From the NCBI GenBank assembly GCA_900318825.1, contig ONMB01000018.1, positions 1 through 55,365 on the forward strand: a stretch of DNA of 55,365 nt, given 5' to 3'. This DNA is from an uncultured Ruminococcus sp. GTDB lineage: Bacteria; Bacillota; Clostridia; Oscillospirales; Ruminococcaceae. The notes under the pieces are model-generated. The model had not been told where the DNA came from. It saw nothing but the letters and a program-made list of their open reading frames with translations, and did not search any database. Of this stretch, positions 8,974 through 17,231 are shown in pieces. Numbering within the stretch: the first letter of the stretch is position 1; every line of letters begins with the position of its first letter. Made by a program: the position numbers and the translations under genes.

Positions 8974-9496
8974 CCTTATCCACTTTCTTTCTTATTTTAT
9001 TTACTTTTTTATTATACAACAAAACGGCTGGTTTTAGCAATAGCATTTTTGCTTTTTTAAATATATGAACAATATTTTTGGAAGTTCCCACAAATTTGAA
9101 CCATGCTTTTTTACATAAAGGTGCAAAAAATCGTCTGAAAGGACTGGTCACGACACGAAAAACTGTTTTCAGAGCCGTAAAAACCTTCTCCATAGTCCGG
9201 ATAACAATGCTCCCGAGCGTGAAAATGTACAGCACAAATCCGGAAACATTTCCTATTATATAGTAGAAGCGGAGCTCCCCTCGCGCGGCTGCCGTTGCGA
9301 ACGAGGTCAGGAACACCGCGTATATCATCAGGAATACTATGTCCTCCGCCGCCACGAGCAGCCCGTTATGCGGCAGAAGCAGCCGTGCCGTCCGGAAAAT
9401 ATCGTATATCACGCCGAATACAGCCCCGAACAGACACGACAGTCCGAACAGCCGCAGCTCCTCGCTGACGCTGAAAAAGGTCTCGGGTATGTTCAT
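8945..9496 (-). CDS. yabQ: Spore cortex protein YabQ
   Basis: A 183-residue membrane protein of the YabQ family, needed for spore cortex formation in Bacillus. Seen: LRLFGLSCLFGAVFGVIYDIFRTAR (the family-typical N-terminal segment), three or four membrane segments in the first ~100 residues, then a strongly basic cytoplasmic tail. The start ATG at 9496 overlaps the yabP stop as ATGA, so the longer frame from 9562 is not used. Its presence suggests sporulation genes are kept in this lineage, although many Ruminococcus strains are described as non-sporing. Confidence 0.86.
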   Translation of the reverse strand: MNIPETFFSVSEELRLFGLSCLFGAVFGVIYDIFRTARLLLPHNGLLVAAEDIVFLMIYAVFLTSFATAAARGELRFYYIIGNVSGFVLYIFTLGSIVIRTMEKVFTALKTVFRVVTSPFRRFFAPLCKKAWFKFVGTSKNIVHIFKKAKMLLLKPAVLLYNKKVNKIRKKVDKGGKTKEKDQ

Positions 9497-9768
9497 CGGA
9501 ACAGCCTTCCGAGTGCTGATATCGGACCGCGGCGGTCCTTGTCGCCGTAGACGAGTGCCCATATATCGCCGGTTATAGTCATATTCCCGGTCTCGACACT
9601 CATCGCGTCTATGTGGAGCTCCTTTCCCTGAATGGTCAGCTCGCCAAGCTCGGTGTAGAGACTTATCTCGCGGTCATCGAAGCTGTCTACGTCCGTGATC
9701 CCCGATATACTGAGGCTTTTCCGGTTTTCGAGAATGATGTTGTGGTTCTGCTTTGGCTTTTCCTGCAT
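9493..9768 (-). CDS. yabP: Sporulation protein YabP
   Basis: A 91-residue protein of the YabP/YqfC family. Seen: NIILENRKSLSISGI, then FDDREISLYTELGELTIQG and the C-terminal LHIDAMSVETGNMTITGDI, which is the normal YabP signature. In Bacillus it is expressed in the mother cell (SigE) and is needed for spore formation. A GAGGAAG ribosome binding site lies 7-8 bases before the ATG. It is the first gene of the four-gene operon. I looked for SigE-like elements in 9769-9875 and found only a weak match, so regulation stays open. Confidence 0.88.
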   Translation of the reverse strand: MQEKPKQNHNIILENRKSLSISGITDVDSFDDREISLYTELGELTIQGKELHIDAMSVETGNMTITGDIWALVYGDKDRRGPISALGRLFR

Positions 9769-9998
9769 AATTCTTCCTCCTGAATGGGTTGTCTTAATGC
9801 AATATATTCACGCGGAGAGATGATTATTCCTTTTGTACAATTTTCACAGCCAACAAAAGCTAAATCCTCGTCCGATTGTGCAGATATACAAAGTCAAAAA
9901 TTATTTTTTTCTTATTCAACGGGTATGCGTTGAAAAATGCCTCTTTTTTGCCCCTTAGTGAACGGCGGTACCGTTCGGGACGAAAGGAGGTCTTTTCT
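9769..9998. other. Divergent intergenic region between yabP and the phage cassette
   Basis: It carries the yabP leader on one side and, at 9986-9990, a perfect GGAGG for the first phage gene on the other. No attachment-site-like repeat, integrase or repressor gene is visible at this edge of the phage cassette. Confidence 0.5.
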
Positions 9999-10493
9999 AT
10001 CAAGAAAGATAATTCATCAAAAACTCAAAGAGACTTGTTCTGCTGCTATTACGCTGTGCTGGGCAACATCGGGGAGGCTGCCGCAAAAGCCGGTTTCACC
10101 GATGATAACGCCCTCATCAAGGGTATGGAGTGCCTGCGCTCGGCGGCTTGCAGAAAAAAGATCAGCGACCTGCGTGAACTCATTGCAGGCTCGGGAGAAG
10201 TCATTGCAGGTCTGAAAAGACTGGCGTTCGGCAGCTGCAAGGACGCTGTCGTCCTCGCTTTTGCCGAGGAACTCCCGCCTGCTGAGGTCATCAGTAAGCT
10301 CGATCTGTTCAATGTCTCCGAGATCAAGCGCGTGAAGGGCGGCGGTGTGGAGGTTAAGCTCTTCGACAGGCTCAAAGCCCTCGAAAAGCTCTTTGAACTC
10401 GAAAACTCATTCTCTGACCGCGACAAGGCTGCCGGTCTTTTAAGGGCGCTCAGCTCCGCGGACGAGGAGGTCGATGAGCCTGAAGATAACTAA
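9999..10493 (+). CDS. terS: Phage small terminase subunit (unusual start)
   Basis: About 165 residues. It has a conserved-looking N-terminal recognition segment (KTQRDLFCCYYAVLGNIGEAAAKAGF, typical of the helix-turn-helix of small terminases) and a helical C-terminus rich in Leu/Glu (LFDRLKALEKLFELENS). Small terminases bind the packaging site and hand DNA to the large subunit, which follows and overlaps by 20 bases. The start is odd: a perfect AAAGGAGG (9983-9990) is followed 8 bases later by ATC, and no ATG, GTG or TTG is in frame at a sensible distance. The only upstream in-frame candidate is TTG 9876, which gives a poor N-terminus. Either a non-AUG start or a mutated start codon is likely. 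Confidence 0.72.
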   Translation: MKKDNSSKTQRDLFCCYYAVLGNIGEAAAKAGFTDDNALIKGMECLRSAACRKKISDLRELIAGSGEVIAGLKRLAFGSCKDAVVLAFAEELPPAEVISKLDLFNVSEIKRVKGGGVEVKLFDRLKALEKLFELENSFSDRDKAAGLLRALSSADEEVDEPEDN

Positions 10494-11727
10494 GCTCTCA
10501 CGCAAACAGATACTCGCGGTAAAATGGTGGGATATGCCGGAATACCGCGGTATGGACGCCATCATCTGCGACGGCGCGGTAAGAAGCGGAAAGACTCTCT
10601 CTATGTCCCTCGGATTTATGTTCTGGGCATGCAGCAAATTCAGGAGCTGCTCATTCGCTCTCTGCGGAAAAACTATCACGTCACTCCGCAGAAACGTTGT
10701 GACACCCCTGATACCGGCTCTCAAGGAGTACGGCTTCACCTGCATCGAAAAGGTCAGCGCCAACTACATCGACGTTACCCTGCTCGGCAATACCAACCGC
10801 TTCTACATCTTCGGCGGCAAGGACGAGGGCTCAGCGGCTCTCATTCAGGGAATGACGCTCTCCGGCATCTTCTTCGACGAGGTCGCCCTTATGCCGCGCT
10901 CCTTCGTGGAACAGGCTCTCGCAAGATGCTCTGTATCCGGCTCGAAGATGTGGTTCAACTGCAACCCCGATACACCTGCCCACTGGTTCTACACGGAGTG
11001 GATCAAAAAGGCGGACGAAAAACACGCCCTCTACCTCCACTTCACTATGGACGACAACCCTTCACTCTCAAAAAGTATGAAGGAGCGCTACAAAAGGCTC
11101 TACACCGGAGCTTTTTACGACAGGTTCATTCTCGGAAGGTGGACTGCTTCGCACGGTGCGGTCTACCCGATGTTCAGCACAGATACCCACGTTTTCTCCG
11201 GAGACGTTGAGTGCGAACGCTTTGTCATTTCCTGTGATTACGGCACAGTCAATCCCTCCTCATTTGGTCTGTGGGGACTCCACAACGGCATATGGCACCG
11301 CATTAAGGAGTATTACTATTCCTCGAAAAAAGAGGGAGTCCAACGCACAGACGAGGAACACTATGCGGCTCTGGAAGAGCTCGCGGGCGATCGTAAGATA
11401 ACCAAGGTCATCGTAGATCCGTCCGCTGCCAGCTTCATCGAGTGTATCCGCAGACACGGGAAATTCAGAGTCGTAAAGGCTGACAACGACGTCATCACTG
11501 GAATACGGCACGTCAGCACTGCTCTCCGGCAGAACAAGCTCCGCTTTCATGAATCGTGCAGGGACATCATCAGAGAATTCCAGCTCTACTGCTGGAACGA
11601 AAAAACCGGCAACGACGTTCCCGTCAAGGAGAACGATCACGCTATGGACGATATGCGCTACTTTGTCACGGATATGGTCAGCCACAGGGACGGGGACGCT
11701 TTTGCAGCGATCTCGGTAGCGCGATAA
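10474..11727 (+). CDS. terL: Phage large terminase subunit (PBSX/XtmB type)
   Basis: Packaging motor ATPase and nuclease, 417 residues, normal for PBSX-like large terminases. Seen: Walker A AVRSGKT with Lys40, Walker B GIFFDE with Asp135-Glu136, FNCNPD after it, and the C-terminal RNase H-like nuclease domain with acidic residues in SCDYGTVNPSSFG (Asp255), IVDPSAASFIE (Asp315) and ENDHAMDDMRYF. All catalytic landmarks are present, so it is probably functional. It starts inside the end of the small subunit gene. Confidence 0.93.
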   Translation: MSLKITKLSRKQILAVKWWDMPEYRGMDAIICDGAVRSGKTLSMSLGFMFWACSKFRSCSFALCGKTITSLRRNVVTPLIPALKEYGFTCIEKVSANYIDVTLLGNTNRFYIFGGKDEGSAALIQGMTLSGIFFDEVALMPRSFVEQALARCSVSGSKMWFNCNPDTPAHWFYTEWIKKADEKHALYLHFTMDDNPSLSKSMKERYKRLYTGAFYDRFILGRWTASHGAVYPMFSTDTHVFSGDVECERFVISCDYGTVNPSSFGLWGLHNGIWHRIKEYYYSSKKEGVQRTDEEHYAALEELAGDRKITKVIVDPSAASFIECIRRHGKFRVVKADNDVITGIRHVSTALRQNKLRFHESCRDIIREFQLYCWNEKTGNDVPVKENDHAMDDMRYFVTDMVSHRDGDAFAAISVAR

Positions 11728-11767
11728 CAGGACCGCCGCCGTTCACTTCATTCCCGAAGGAGGAAAA

Positions 11768-12913
11768 ATGAAACTATTCAAACGTAAATCAGCTTCTCCG
11801 GCTGTCACGGAGATAGTCACCGCACAGCGCTGCCAGAACGCTCTCCCGGCTCTGCCCTCCACGATCGGACAGGCTGAAAAAAAGCTCTACGACAGACTGC
11901 GATTTGCAGTTCCGGTCATTGACGCCGCCATTATGAAGATGATACGTCTCACCGGCGGCTTCCGCGTGGTGTGCACTGACGAGGAATATCAGGCAGAGCT
12001 TGACCGCTTTCTCGACAACGTGCCCGTCGGTCTCACCGGCAGGTCTATCGGCTGTTTCGCGGACAACTTCCTCGACAGTCTGCTCACCTATGGCAGTGCT
12101 GTCGGCGAGATTGTCAAGGATCAGGAAAATCAGCGCATCGCCGGACTATGGCTCGGCGACGTCTCAAAGATCATCGTCTCGGCAGGCAGTGCGCCCTTCT
12201 CGCGCAACTACGCCGTCCGGCTCCCTGACGGGACCTCACGCAAGGTATCACGCCCGGAAAATATCATGTACGCCTCGCTCATCGGCGGTCACTCCCTCCT
12301 CAGAGGGCTCCCCGCTCTCAGCAGCATTCTGCTCCGCATATACGAGTGTATCGGGCAGAACTACGACCGCGCCGGAAACGTCCGCTATGCAGTCACCTAC
12401 AAGCCGCCTTCCGGCTCTGACGACTTCGTGTTCTCGCGCGAACGCGCTCAGCAGATAGCAAACGAATGGGCTGACGGTATGAACTCCGCCCGCTGCGGTC
12501 AGGTCAAGGACTTCGTGGCGGTCGGCGACGTCGATATCAAGGTCATCGGTGCCGACAACCAGCTATTCGACACAAATATCCCGGTAAGACAGCTCCTTGA
12601 ACAGCTCATCGCAAAGCTGTCCATACCGCCGTTCCTGCTCGGTCTCAACTGGAGCAGCACGGAGCGTATGTCCTCTCAGCAGGCGGATATCCTCACCTCT
12701 GAACTGGACTATTACAGGCGCCTCATCAGCCCCGTTATATGCGAGGTCGCAGATGCATACCTCAGCTCCGTCGGTGCCGAAGCCGGCTGCCGTGTTGAAT
12801 GGGAAAACATCAATCTTCAGGACGAGACCGCACTTGCCGAGGCTCGTCTCAAGAACGCTCAGGCAAGAGAGATCGAGCTGCGCATCGAACAGCAGCTCGC
12901 CGACAACTCTTAA
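11768..12913 (+). CDS. Phage portal protein
   Basis: A 381-residue portal protein that would form the DNA entry vertex and the docking site for terminase. Seen: the basic N-terminus, VPVIDAAIMKMIRLTGGF, the wing/stem region with LTYGSAVGEIV, and near the end SIPPFLLGLNWSSTERMSSQQADIL, which is typical of portal proteins. A GAAGGAGG ribosome binding site is directly before ATG 11768. It is shorter than SPP1 gp6 (about 500), a length shared by many Clostridial portals. Confidence 0.88.
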   Translation: MKLFKRKSASPAVTEIVTAQRCQNALPALPSTIGQAEKKLYDRLRFAVPVIDAAIMKMIRLTGGFRVVCTDEEYQAELDRFLDNVPVGLTGRSIGCFADNFLDSLLTYGSAVGEIVKDQENQRIAGLWLGDVSKIIVSAGSAPFSRNYAVRLPDGTSRKVSRPENIMYASLIGGHSLLRGLPALSSILLRIYECIGQNYDRAGNVRYAVTYKPPSGSDDFVFSRERAQQIANEWADGMNSARCGQVKDFVAVGDVDIKVIGADNQLFDTNIPVRQLLEQLIAKLSIPPFLLGLNWSSTERMSSQQADILTSELDYYRRLISPVICEVADAYLSSVGAEAGCRVEWENINLQDETALAEARLKNAQAREIELRIEQQLADNS

Positions 12914-12937
12914 CATTATTTTTTCTGGAGGTATATT

Positions 12938-13906
12938 ATGTATAATGACATCAGACTCGAAAAGGGACTCTACAACCTCAGCGGAAAGTCTTTCACCGCT
13001 GCCCTTGAGGAACTCGATCCCTCATCCGCTTACGCAGGAACTCCACTCGAAAAGCTCGACGCATTCGAGAGACAGCTCAAGCGCTTCAATATCCGTATCA
13101 GCGGTCAGGACTGCGACTGCGTAGAGAAGTTCTTCTCTTCCACCGAGACCGCTATACTCTTCCCCGAGTTCGTGACACGCTCTATCAGAAAGGGCTTCGA
13201 TGAGACTATCCTCGGCTCTGTATGCGCTGCCAAGACCGTCACCAACTCCAGCAAGTACCTCGGCTGTGTTCTCGATGACTCCGAGGACTATACTTCAACT
13301 GCTCAGACAGTTTCTCTCCCCGAGGCAACTGTCACAGAGGGTACCGATCCTATCACCCTCGCAAAGTACGGCAGACTCATCAGCGCTTCATATGAGGCTG
13401 TCCGCCAGCAGAGACTCGACGTTTTCGGCGTTATGCTCAGAAGTATCGGCGTGAGACTTGCAGCTTCCGTTGTCAAGACAGCCGTTACAGTCCTCGCGAC
13501 AGACGCAACAGAGGTCGAGACTGCCGGCACTACCCTCACATACGCTGACCTCGCTGCTCTCTACGGCAGCTTCAGCGACTTCGACATGACAACTGTCATC
13601 GCCGATCCCACAAACGCTTCTCTCATCGCGGCTATGGAACAGGTCAAGAACTGCACCACTAACGCTGAGGGCAGACTCGTTCTCCCTCTCGGCGCTGAGC
13701 TCATCAAGTGCTCTGCCGCAGACGATGACGCTGTTATCGGTATCGACCGCGATTTCGCCCTCGAATTCATCACCAGCACCGACCTCGTTATGGAGACGGA
13801 TAAGCTCATCGACCGTCAGCTCGATCAGATAACTGTTTCTATCACCTGCGGCTTCAAGAAGATCACTCCCGATGCCGTAAAGGTACTCAAGATCAAGTCT
13901 GAATAA
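12938..13906 (+). CDS. Major capsid protein (HK97-fold type, predicted)
   Basis: A 322-residue protein in the capsid position. The N-terminal ~100 residues look like a scaffold/N-arm (SGKSFTAALEELDPSSAYAG, then PLEKLDAFERQLKRFNIRIS). The rest fits an HK97-type core: FPEFVTRSIRKGFDE, LAKYGRLISASYEAVRQQRLDVFGVMLRSIG (spine helix), then TTVIADPTNASLIAAMEQVKN (A-domain). It is preceded by GGAGG. The capsid gene comes before the protease-like gene, the reverse of the usual order. Confidence 0.8.
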   Translation: MYNDIRLEKGLYNLSGKSFTAALEELDPSSAYAGTPLEKLDAFERQLKRFNIRISGQDCDCVEKFFSSTETAILFPEFVTRSIRKGFDETILGSVCAAKTVTNSSKYLGCVLDDSEDYTSTAQTVSLPEATVTEGTDPITLAKYGRLISASYEAVRQQRLDVFGVMLRSIGVRLAASVVKTAVTVLATDATEVETAGTTLTYADLAALYGSFSDFDMTTVIADPTNASLIAAMEQVKNCTTNAEGRLVLPLGAELIKCSAADDDAVIGIDRDFALEFITSTDLVMETDKLIDRQLDQITVSITCGFKKITPDAVKVLKIKSE

Positions 13907-13923
13907 CTGACTTTCCCGCATAA

Positions 13924-13964
13924 GGAGAACGGCGTCCTGTCTCCGGACAAGGCGCCGTGTCTCC
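13924..13964 (+). other. Long hairpin between capsid and protease-like genes
   Basis: GGAGA and CGGCG on the left pair with CGCCG and TCTCC on the right, with an inner TCC/GGA pair. There is no T-tract, so it is more likely an mRNA-stability or processing element than a terminator. Confidence 0.45.
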
Positions 13965-13990
13965 GCATATCTTGATCTCAGGAGGTTAAT

Positions 13991-14824
13991 ATGGACTCAG
14001 CAATTCTCAGTAAAATCAATAAATTCACACGCCGTCCGCTCACTGAGGACGAGGTGTACGTTTTCTCGGTCGTGCTCTGCGACAACGAAATAGACCGCGA
14101 CTGCGAACGCTTTTCCAATGAGGCTCTCGCCGAACTCAGAGAGAAATTCATCGGCAGGACGGGCATTTCCGACCACGACGCAAGCTCCGCCAACCAGACC
14201 GCCCGTATCTTCGACACGGAGCTCATCACGGACGATACAAGGGAAACTCGCTGCGGCGAGCCTTATAAGTTCCTCAAGGCAGGCGCTTATATGGTGCGGA
14301 CCAGCGAAAACAGTGACCTCATCGCCGAGATAGACGGCGGCATCAAAAAGGAGGTCAGCATTTCCTGTACAGCCGAAAAGAGAACGTGCTCAGTATGCGG
14401 CTGTGACCGCAGCAAGGGCGGCTGCTCGCACATCAAGGGCAGAAAGTACGGCGGCAAGCTCTGCCACGATATCCTCAGCGGTATCACTGACGCCTATGAA
14501 TGGAGCTTTGTAGCTGTTCCGGCTCAGGTCAACGCCGGCGTCACCAAGCGTTTCTCCCAGACAGATGACGTTATCTCGCAGCCCGTCGGAGAGCTCGCTG
14601 CCGCAGAGGAGGAGCTCCGCCGCGACGTCCGCAGACTCACCTATTTCGTCAACGGCACCGAAGCCGCAAAGGCTCTCTCTGTCAGCTGCCGCAGTATGAA
14701 CGCCGTTCAGCTCACAGCTCTCAAAAAGTCCCTCGAAAAGCAGCTCGTCAGGGGCGGTATCACGGTGCAGCTCGCTCCGGACGAAAACGAGACCGAGGAT
14801 AACTCCGGTTTTTCCATGAAATGA
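13991..14824 (+). CDS. Phage capsid-maturation protease-like protein
   Basis: A 277-residue protein with features of prohead proteases: an N-terminal beta-rich part with EIDRDCERFSNEAL and GRTGISDHDASS (His in the place of a catalytic His), KKEVSISC, and the closing DAYEWSFVAVPAQVNAGV, matching the SFVxVPA end of U35-type proteases. A Cys-rich loop (about residues 130-155: CSVCGCD, CSH, LCH) looks like an inserted zinc-binding knuckle. The C-terminal ~90 residues are helical and may be a scaffold. The catalytic Ser is not certain. Confidence 0.6.
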   Translation: MDSAILSKINKFTRRPLTEDEVYVFSVVLCDNEIDRDCERFSNEALAELREKFIGRTGISDHDASSANQTARIFDTELITDDTRETRCGEPYKFLKAGAYMVRTSENSDLIAEIDGGIKKEVSISCTAEKRTCSVCGCDRSKGGCSHIKGRKYGGKLCHDILSGITDAYEWSFVAVPAQVNAGVTKRFSQTDDVISQPVGELAAAEEELRRDVRRLTYFVNGTEAAKALSVSCRSMNAVQLTALKKSLEKQLVRGGITVQLAPDENETEDNSGFSMK

Positions 14825-14832
14825 GGTGCAGT

Positions 14833-15177
14833 ATGAACATAGACTCAGTTAAAACTCTCTTTGAACTATTCTCCGGCGAAAGTGCCGAAAACTTCGCGCC
14901 GCTCGTGAGACTTGCGGTTGACGAGACAGAGAAAATGCTGCTCCCGAACGCGGACGCTTCCGATGTGAGACTCGGCTTTCTTGCAGCTGCGATAGCTAAC
15001 TACCGTCTCAGACAGATAATGGCTTCGCGTGACCGCTCTCAGGTAACATATGCCGGAAAAATGCTCGACTCCGGCGCTGCAACGGTCTCCGGTGCGGAAA
15101 AGCTCCTGCGCGACTATCTCGGTCTTTGCAGCGACCTCATCAAGCCCCAGACCTTCGTCTTTGCCGCTTTTTCCTGA
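14833..15177 (+). CDS. Phage head-tail connector-like protein
   Basis: A 114-residue helical protein in the position of the head-completion/connector gene. Seen: FELFSGESAENFAPLVRLAVDETEKML and then FLAAAIANYRLRQIMASRD, the style of gp6/YqbG-like connectors. ATG 14833 has GAGG about 6 bases upstream; ATG 14821 is also in frame and overlaps the previous stop as ATGA. The function rests on position and helix pattern. Confidence 0.6.
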   Translation: MNIDSVKTLFELFSGESAENFAPLVRLAVDETEKMLLPNADASDVRLGFLAAAIANYRLRQIMASRDRSQVTYAGKMLDSGAATVSGAEKLLRDYLGLCSDLIKPQTFVFAAFS

Positions 15178-15188
15178 AAGGAGGACCT

Positions 15189-15599
15189 ATGCTCAATTCT
15201 ATCATAGAAGCCGTTTCGACGGCTCTCAGAAACGCCGGCGCACAGCCGGTTTACAGCGCATTTGACGCAGTTGCTGCGGATAAAAAGAACAAGGGCATAT
15301 ACACCGTTGTCGGGATAGATATGTTCGAGAGCACCGCTCCGGTCTACTCGCAGTATGTGGTGTATATCCCGTTCAAGTCGGAGATAAGCATAAAAGTAAC
15401 TGCTCCTCCGGCTTATCCGGCAAGCGTTCTCTGTGACTATTACAGTATGCACGTCGCTCCGGCTGTCGAGGCGCTCTCCGGACTTGAGTGCTCGCTGAAA
15501 AAGCTCTCGGTGAAGTTCGACTCGAATATCCAGCGGCTCGTTCTCACGGCTGTCCTCTCGGCAGGCGGTATCACGCGCATAGAAAGGGGCGGCTCATGA
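15189..15599 (+). CDS. Phage tail-completion/minor tail-like protein
   Basis: A 136-residue protein with an alpha/beta pattern: MLNSIIEAVSTALRNAG, then beta-strands YVVYIPFKSEISIKVTAPP and LVLTAVLSAGGITRIERG. It fits the slot between connector and tail tube, where small tail-terminator/completion proteins normally lie. AAAGGAGG is directly upstream of ATG 15189. There is no direct motif, so the function is inferred from order. Its stop overlaps the next start as ATGA. Confidence 0.55.
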   Translation: MLNSIIEAVSTALRNAGAQPVYSAFDAVAADKKNKGIYTVVGIDMFESTAPVYSQYVVYIPFKSEISIKVTAPPAYPASVLCDYYSMHVAPAVEALSGLECSLKKLSVKFDSNIQRLVLTAVLSAGGITRIERGGS

Positions 15600-15982
15600 G
15601 CACTGAAACTATTCTCGGCAGCCGCAGCGCAGAAGCCGTTCTCATCGGTAATATGACCATATACTGCGAGTCTTTCAGCGTTTCAGCGGTCAGGGTGCTC
15701 TGCGAGACCTCAACCGCCGGCGGAGAAGGTACTGTCACCAACACCTACTCCAAAAACGCCCGCGTCACGATAAAAGGCAGGACTTTCTCAGAGGACGTTC
15801 CAATGTACCACACTATGCAGCTCGACGGTCTGCTCCGCGCGGGAACTGTTTTCGATACAGTCTACCGCGAAATGGTGCTGAAAAACTGCCGGCTTCAGTC
15901 CTACACAGTCGCCGACAGCGGCCGCAGTGACCTTGATATCACGTTAGTCCTTGCCGCCGAATACTTCGAGGAGGAGGAATGA
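15596..15982 (+). CDS. Phage tail-tube-like small protein
   Basis: A 128-residue beta-rich protein: NMTIYCESFSVSAVRVLCETSTAG, ARVTIKGRTFSED, FDTVYREMVLKNCRLQSYTVADSG, then LDITLVLAAEYFEEE. The alternating strands and the acidic end resemble tail tube/baseplate tube folds (XkdM-like), but I would not exclude another small structural protein. It is translationally coupled to the preceding gene by ATGA. No tail sheath or tape-measure gene follows, which is unusual if it is a true tail tube. Confidence 0.5.
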   Translation: MSTETILGSRSAEAVLIGNMTIYCESFSVSAVRVLCETSTAGGEGTVTNTYSKNARVTIKGRTFSEDVPMYHTMQLDGLLRAGTVFDTVYREMVLKNCRLQSYTVADSGRSDLDITLVLAAEYFEEEE

Positions 15983-15983
15983 T

Positions 15984-16910
15984 ATGACTGTTAAAATAGA
16001 AGTAACAAACAAGAACGGTTCAGTTTTTACGGACGATAAGGTGCTCAGCTTCAATCTTCAGAAGGACGCCTACACGCCCTACGGTCTCCTGCACATAAAG
16101 CTGACCGGCAGCACCAAGGATTACTCAAATGCCGCCGAAATAAAGTTCAGGCTGGGCGGTTATACGCCGCATTACGGTCTCATAGACTCGATAAGCACCG
16201 AATACTCCGGAAACAACACTATCGTCAACATAGTCTCAAGGAGCTTTACCTCGCTGGTATGCCAGAACCAGATCGAGCCCGGTACTATCACTAACGTTTC
16301 GATCAACAGCCTTATGACCAATTACTATACCTTCCCGCACGTCAGTTGGGAGTCAAGTTCCGCAACGAGCTATATCTACGTCAAGCCCAATTCGTCCATG
16401 TGGGACGCGCTCTCTAACCTCTCCTACAAGCTGTGCGGAACTTATCCGTACATACGCGGTCATAACGAGATAAGGATCTCTCCCGAAACTTCGCCGAGAA
16501 CCTTCTCCTTCAGAAACGATCAGCTGCTCTCAACGGGTACCCGCCTCATCGGCAGACGTCTCATAAGCCATTTCCATATGGCTGACATAAACGGAAATTA
16601 CGGGCAGTTTGAACTTGCGGACACCGATGTCACAGATATGAGCATCGTCCGCCATTGCTTCTTCGAGCTCGATAAGCGCTTTCTGCATGCACCTCAGGAC
16701 GCCCTCGTATACCGCGATAAGTTCGCTTCAAGAGCATGGAAACAGGTATTCTGCAAGCACAGCGGCTACCGCGGCGAGGACCTATCCGATATCATCTCCT
16801 TCGGCAGCATCAACGCAGAACGCATCGCCTATGTCAATGTCTCAGGCAGCAGCAGCGGCATAACTACCGAGGTCGGCGTCTACCACGATAAGTTCCCTCA
16901 CGATAACTGA
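15984..16910 (+). CDS. Phage tail-hub-like protein (gpD/XkdQ-like)
   Basis: A 308-residue protein. After an N-terminal beta domain (VKIEVTNKNGSVFTDDKVL, GLLHIKLTGS, FRLGGYTPHYGLIDSIST) it has SSMWDALSNLSYKLCGTYPYIRG, which matches the conserved turn of tail-hub proteins of the gpD/gp27/XkdQ type, followed by beta strands. GGAGGAA lies about 10 bases before the ATG. A hub without tape measure, sheath or fibres is odd; the gene order ends here and the FeoA-like gene starts 86 bases later. Confidence 0.6.
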   Translation: MTVKIEVTNKNGSVFTDDKVLSFNLQKDAYTPYGLLHIKLTGSTKDYSNAAEIKFRLGGYTPHYGLIDSISTEYSGNNTIVNIVSRSFTSLVCQNQIEPGTITNVSINSLMTNYYTFPHVSWESSSATSYIYVKPNSSMWDALSNLSYKLCGTYPYIRGHNEIRISPETSPRTFSFRNDQLLSTGTRLIGRRLISHFHMADINGNYGQFELADTDVTDMSIVRHCFFELDKRFLHAPQDALVYRDKFASRAWKQVFCKHSGYRGEDLSDIISFGSINAERIAYVNVSGSSSGITTEVGVYHDKFPHDN

Positions 16911-16996
16911 GCTTACTGCATATAATAATACAGCGCTCACGTCTGTTCATTACCGCTCAGACCTGAGTGCATACACTCTTGCAGGAGGTCCGGTGA

Positions 16997-17230
16997 ATGG
17001 AAGGATATTTCAGGCTCAGCTCGCTTGACGAGGGTGAGAAATGCCGGATAAGCCGGCTTCTCTGCCCCGGCAGGCTCAGGAGCCGTCTCAGTGATCTCGG
17101 CTTCATACCGGGCGTTCAGGTCGTATGTCTGAAAAAGAGCTTTTCCGGCGATCCGGTCGCTTACAAGCTCTGCGGAACGGTCATCGCGCTCCGGCGCAGA
17201 GATGCCGATGATATTATCGTCAATATATAA
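16997..17230 (+). CDS. feoA: FeoA-domain protein
   Basis: A 77-residue SH3-like domain of the FeoA family, seen in LSSLDEGEKCRISRLLCPGRLRSRLSDLGFIPGVQVVCLKKSFSGDPVAYKL. In ferrous iron uptake FeoA is a cytoplasmic partner of the FeoB permease. No feoB is next to it, so it may be a solitary FeoA paralogue. GGAGG is directly upstream. It follows the phage cassette at 86 bases with no terminator between, so it may be transcribed with it. Confidence 0.85.
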   Translation: MEGYFRLSSLDEGEKCRISRLLCPGRLRSRLSDLGFIPGVQVVCLKKSFSGDPVAYKLCGTVIALRRRDADDIIVNI

Positions 17231-17231
17231 G

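Larger units (their letters stand above)
9999..16910 (+). mobile_element. Phage-derived head/terminase cassette, minimal and integrase-less
   Basis: Nine tightly packed rightward genes: small terminase, large terminase, portal, capsid, protease-like, connector, tail-completion-like, tube-like and hub-like. Neighbouring frames often overlap or abut. There is no integrase, repressor, replication, tape-measure, tail-fibre, holin or endolysin gene on either side: yabP lies to the left and a FeoA-like gene to the right. All frames except the first start look intact, and the codon style resembles the host genes. It is either a remnant worn down to one module or a domesticated particle-forming element. 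Confidence 0.8.

Noticed and set aside
9769-9875. A SigE-type promoter for yabP
   Set aside because: Only a partial ATATT-like box was found with no matching -10; not enough to call.
9876-9998. TTG 9876 as the true start of the small terminase gene
   Set aside because: No ribosome binding site there, and the extra 41 residues are unlike the family; the strong AAAGGAGG lies at 9983-9990.
9999-16910. A complete, inducible prophage
   Set aside because: No integrase, repressor, replication, tape-measure, fibre or lysis genes, and no att repeats at the edges.
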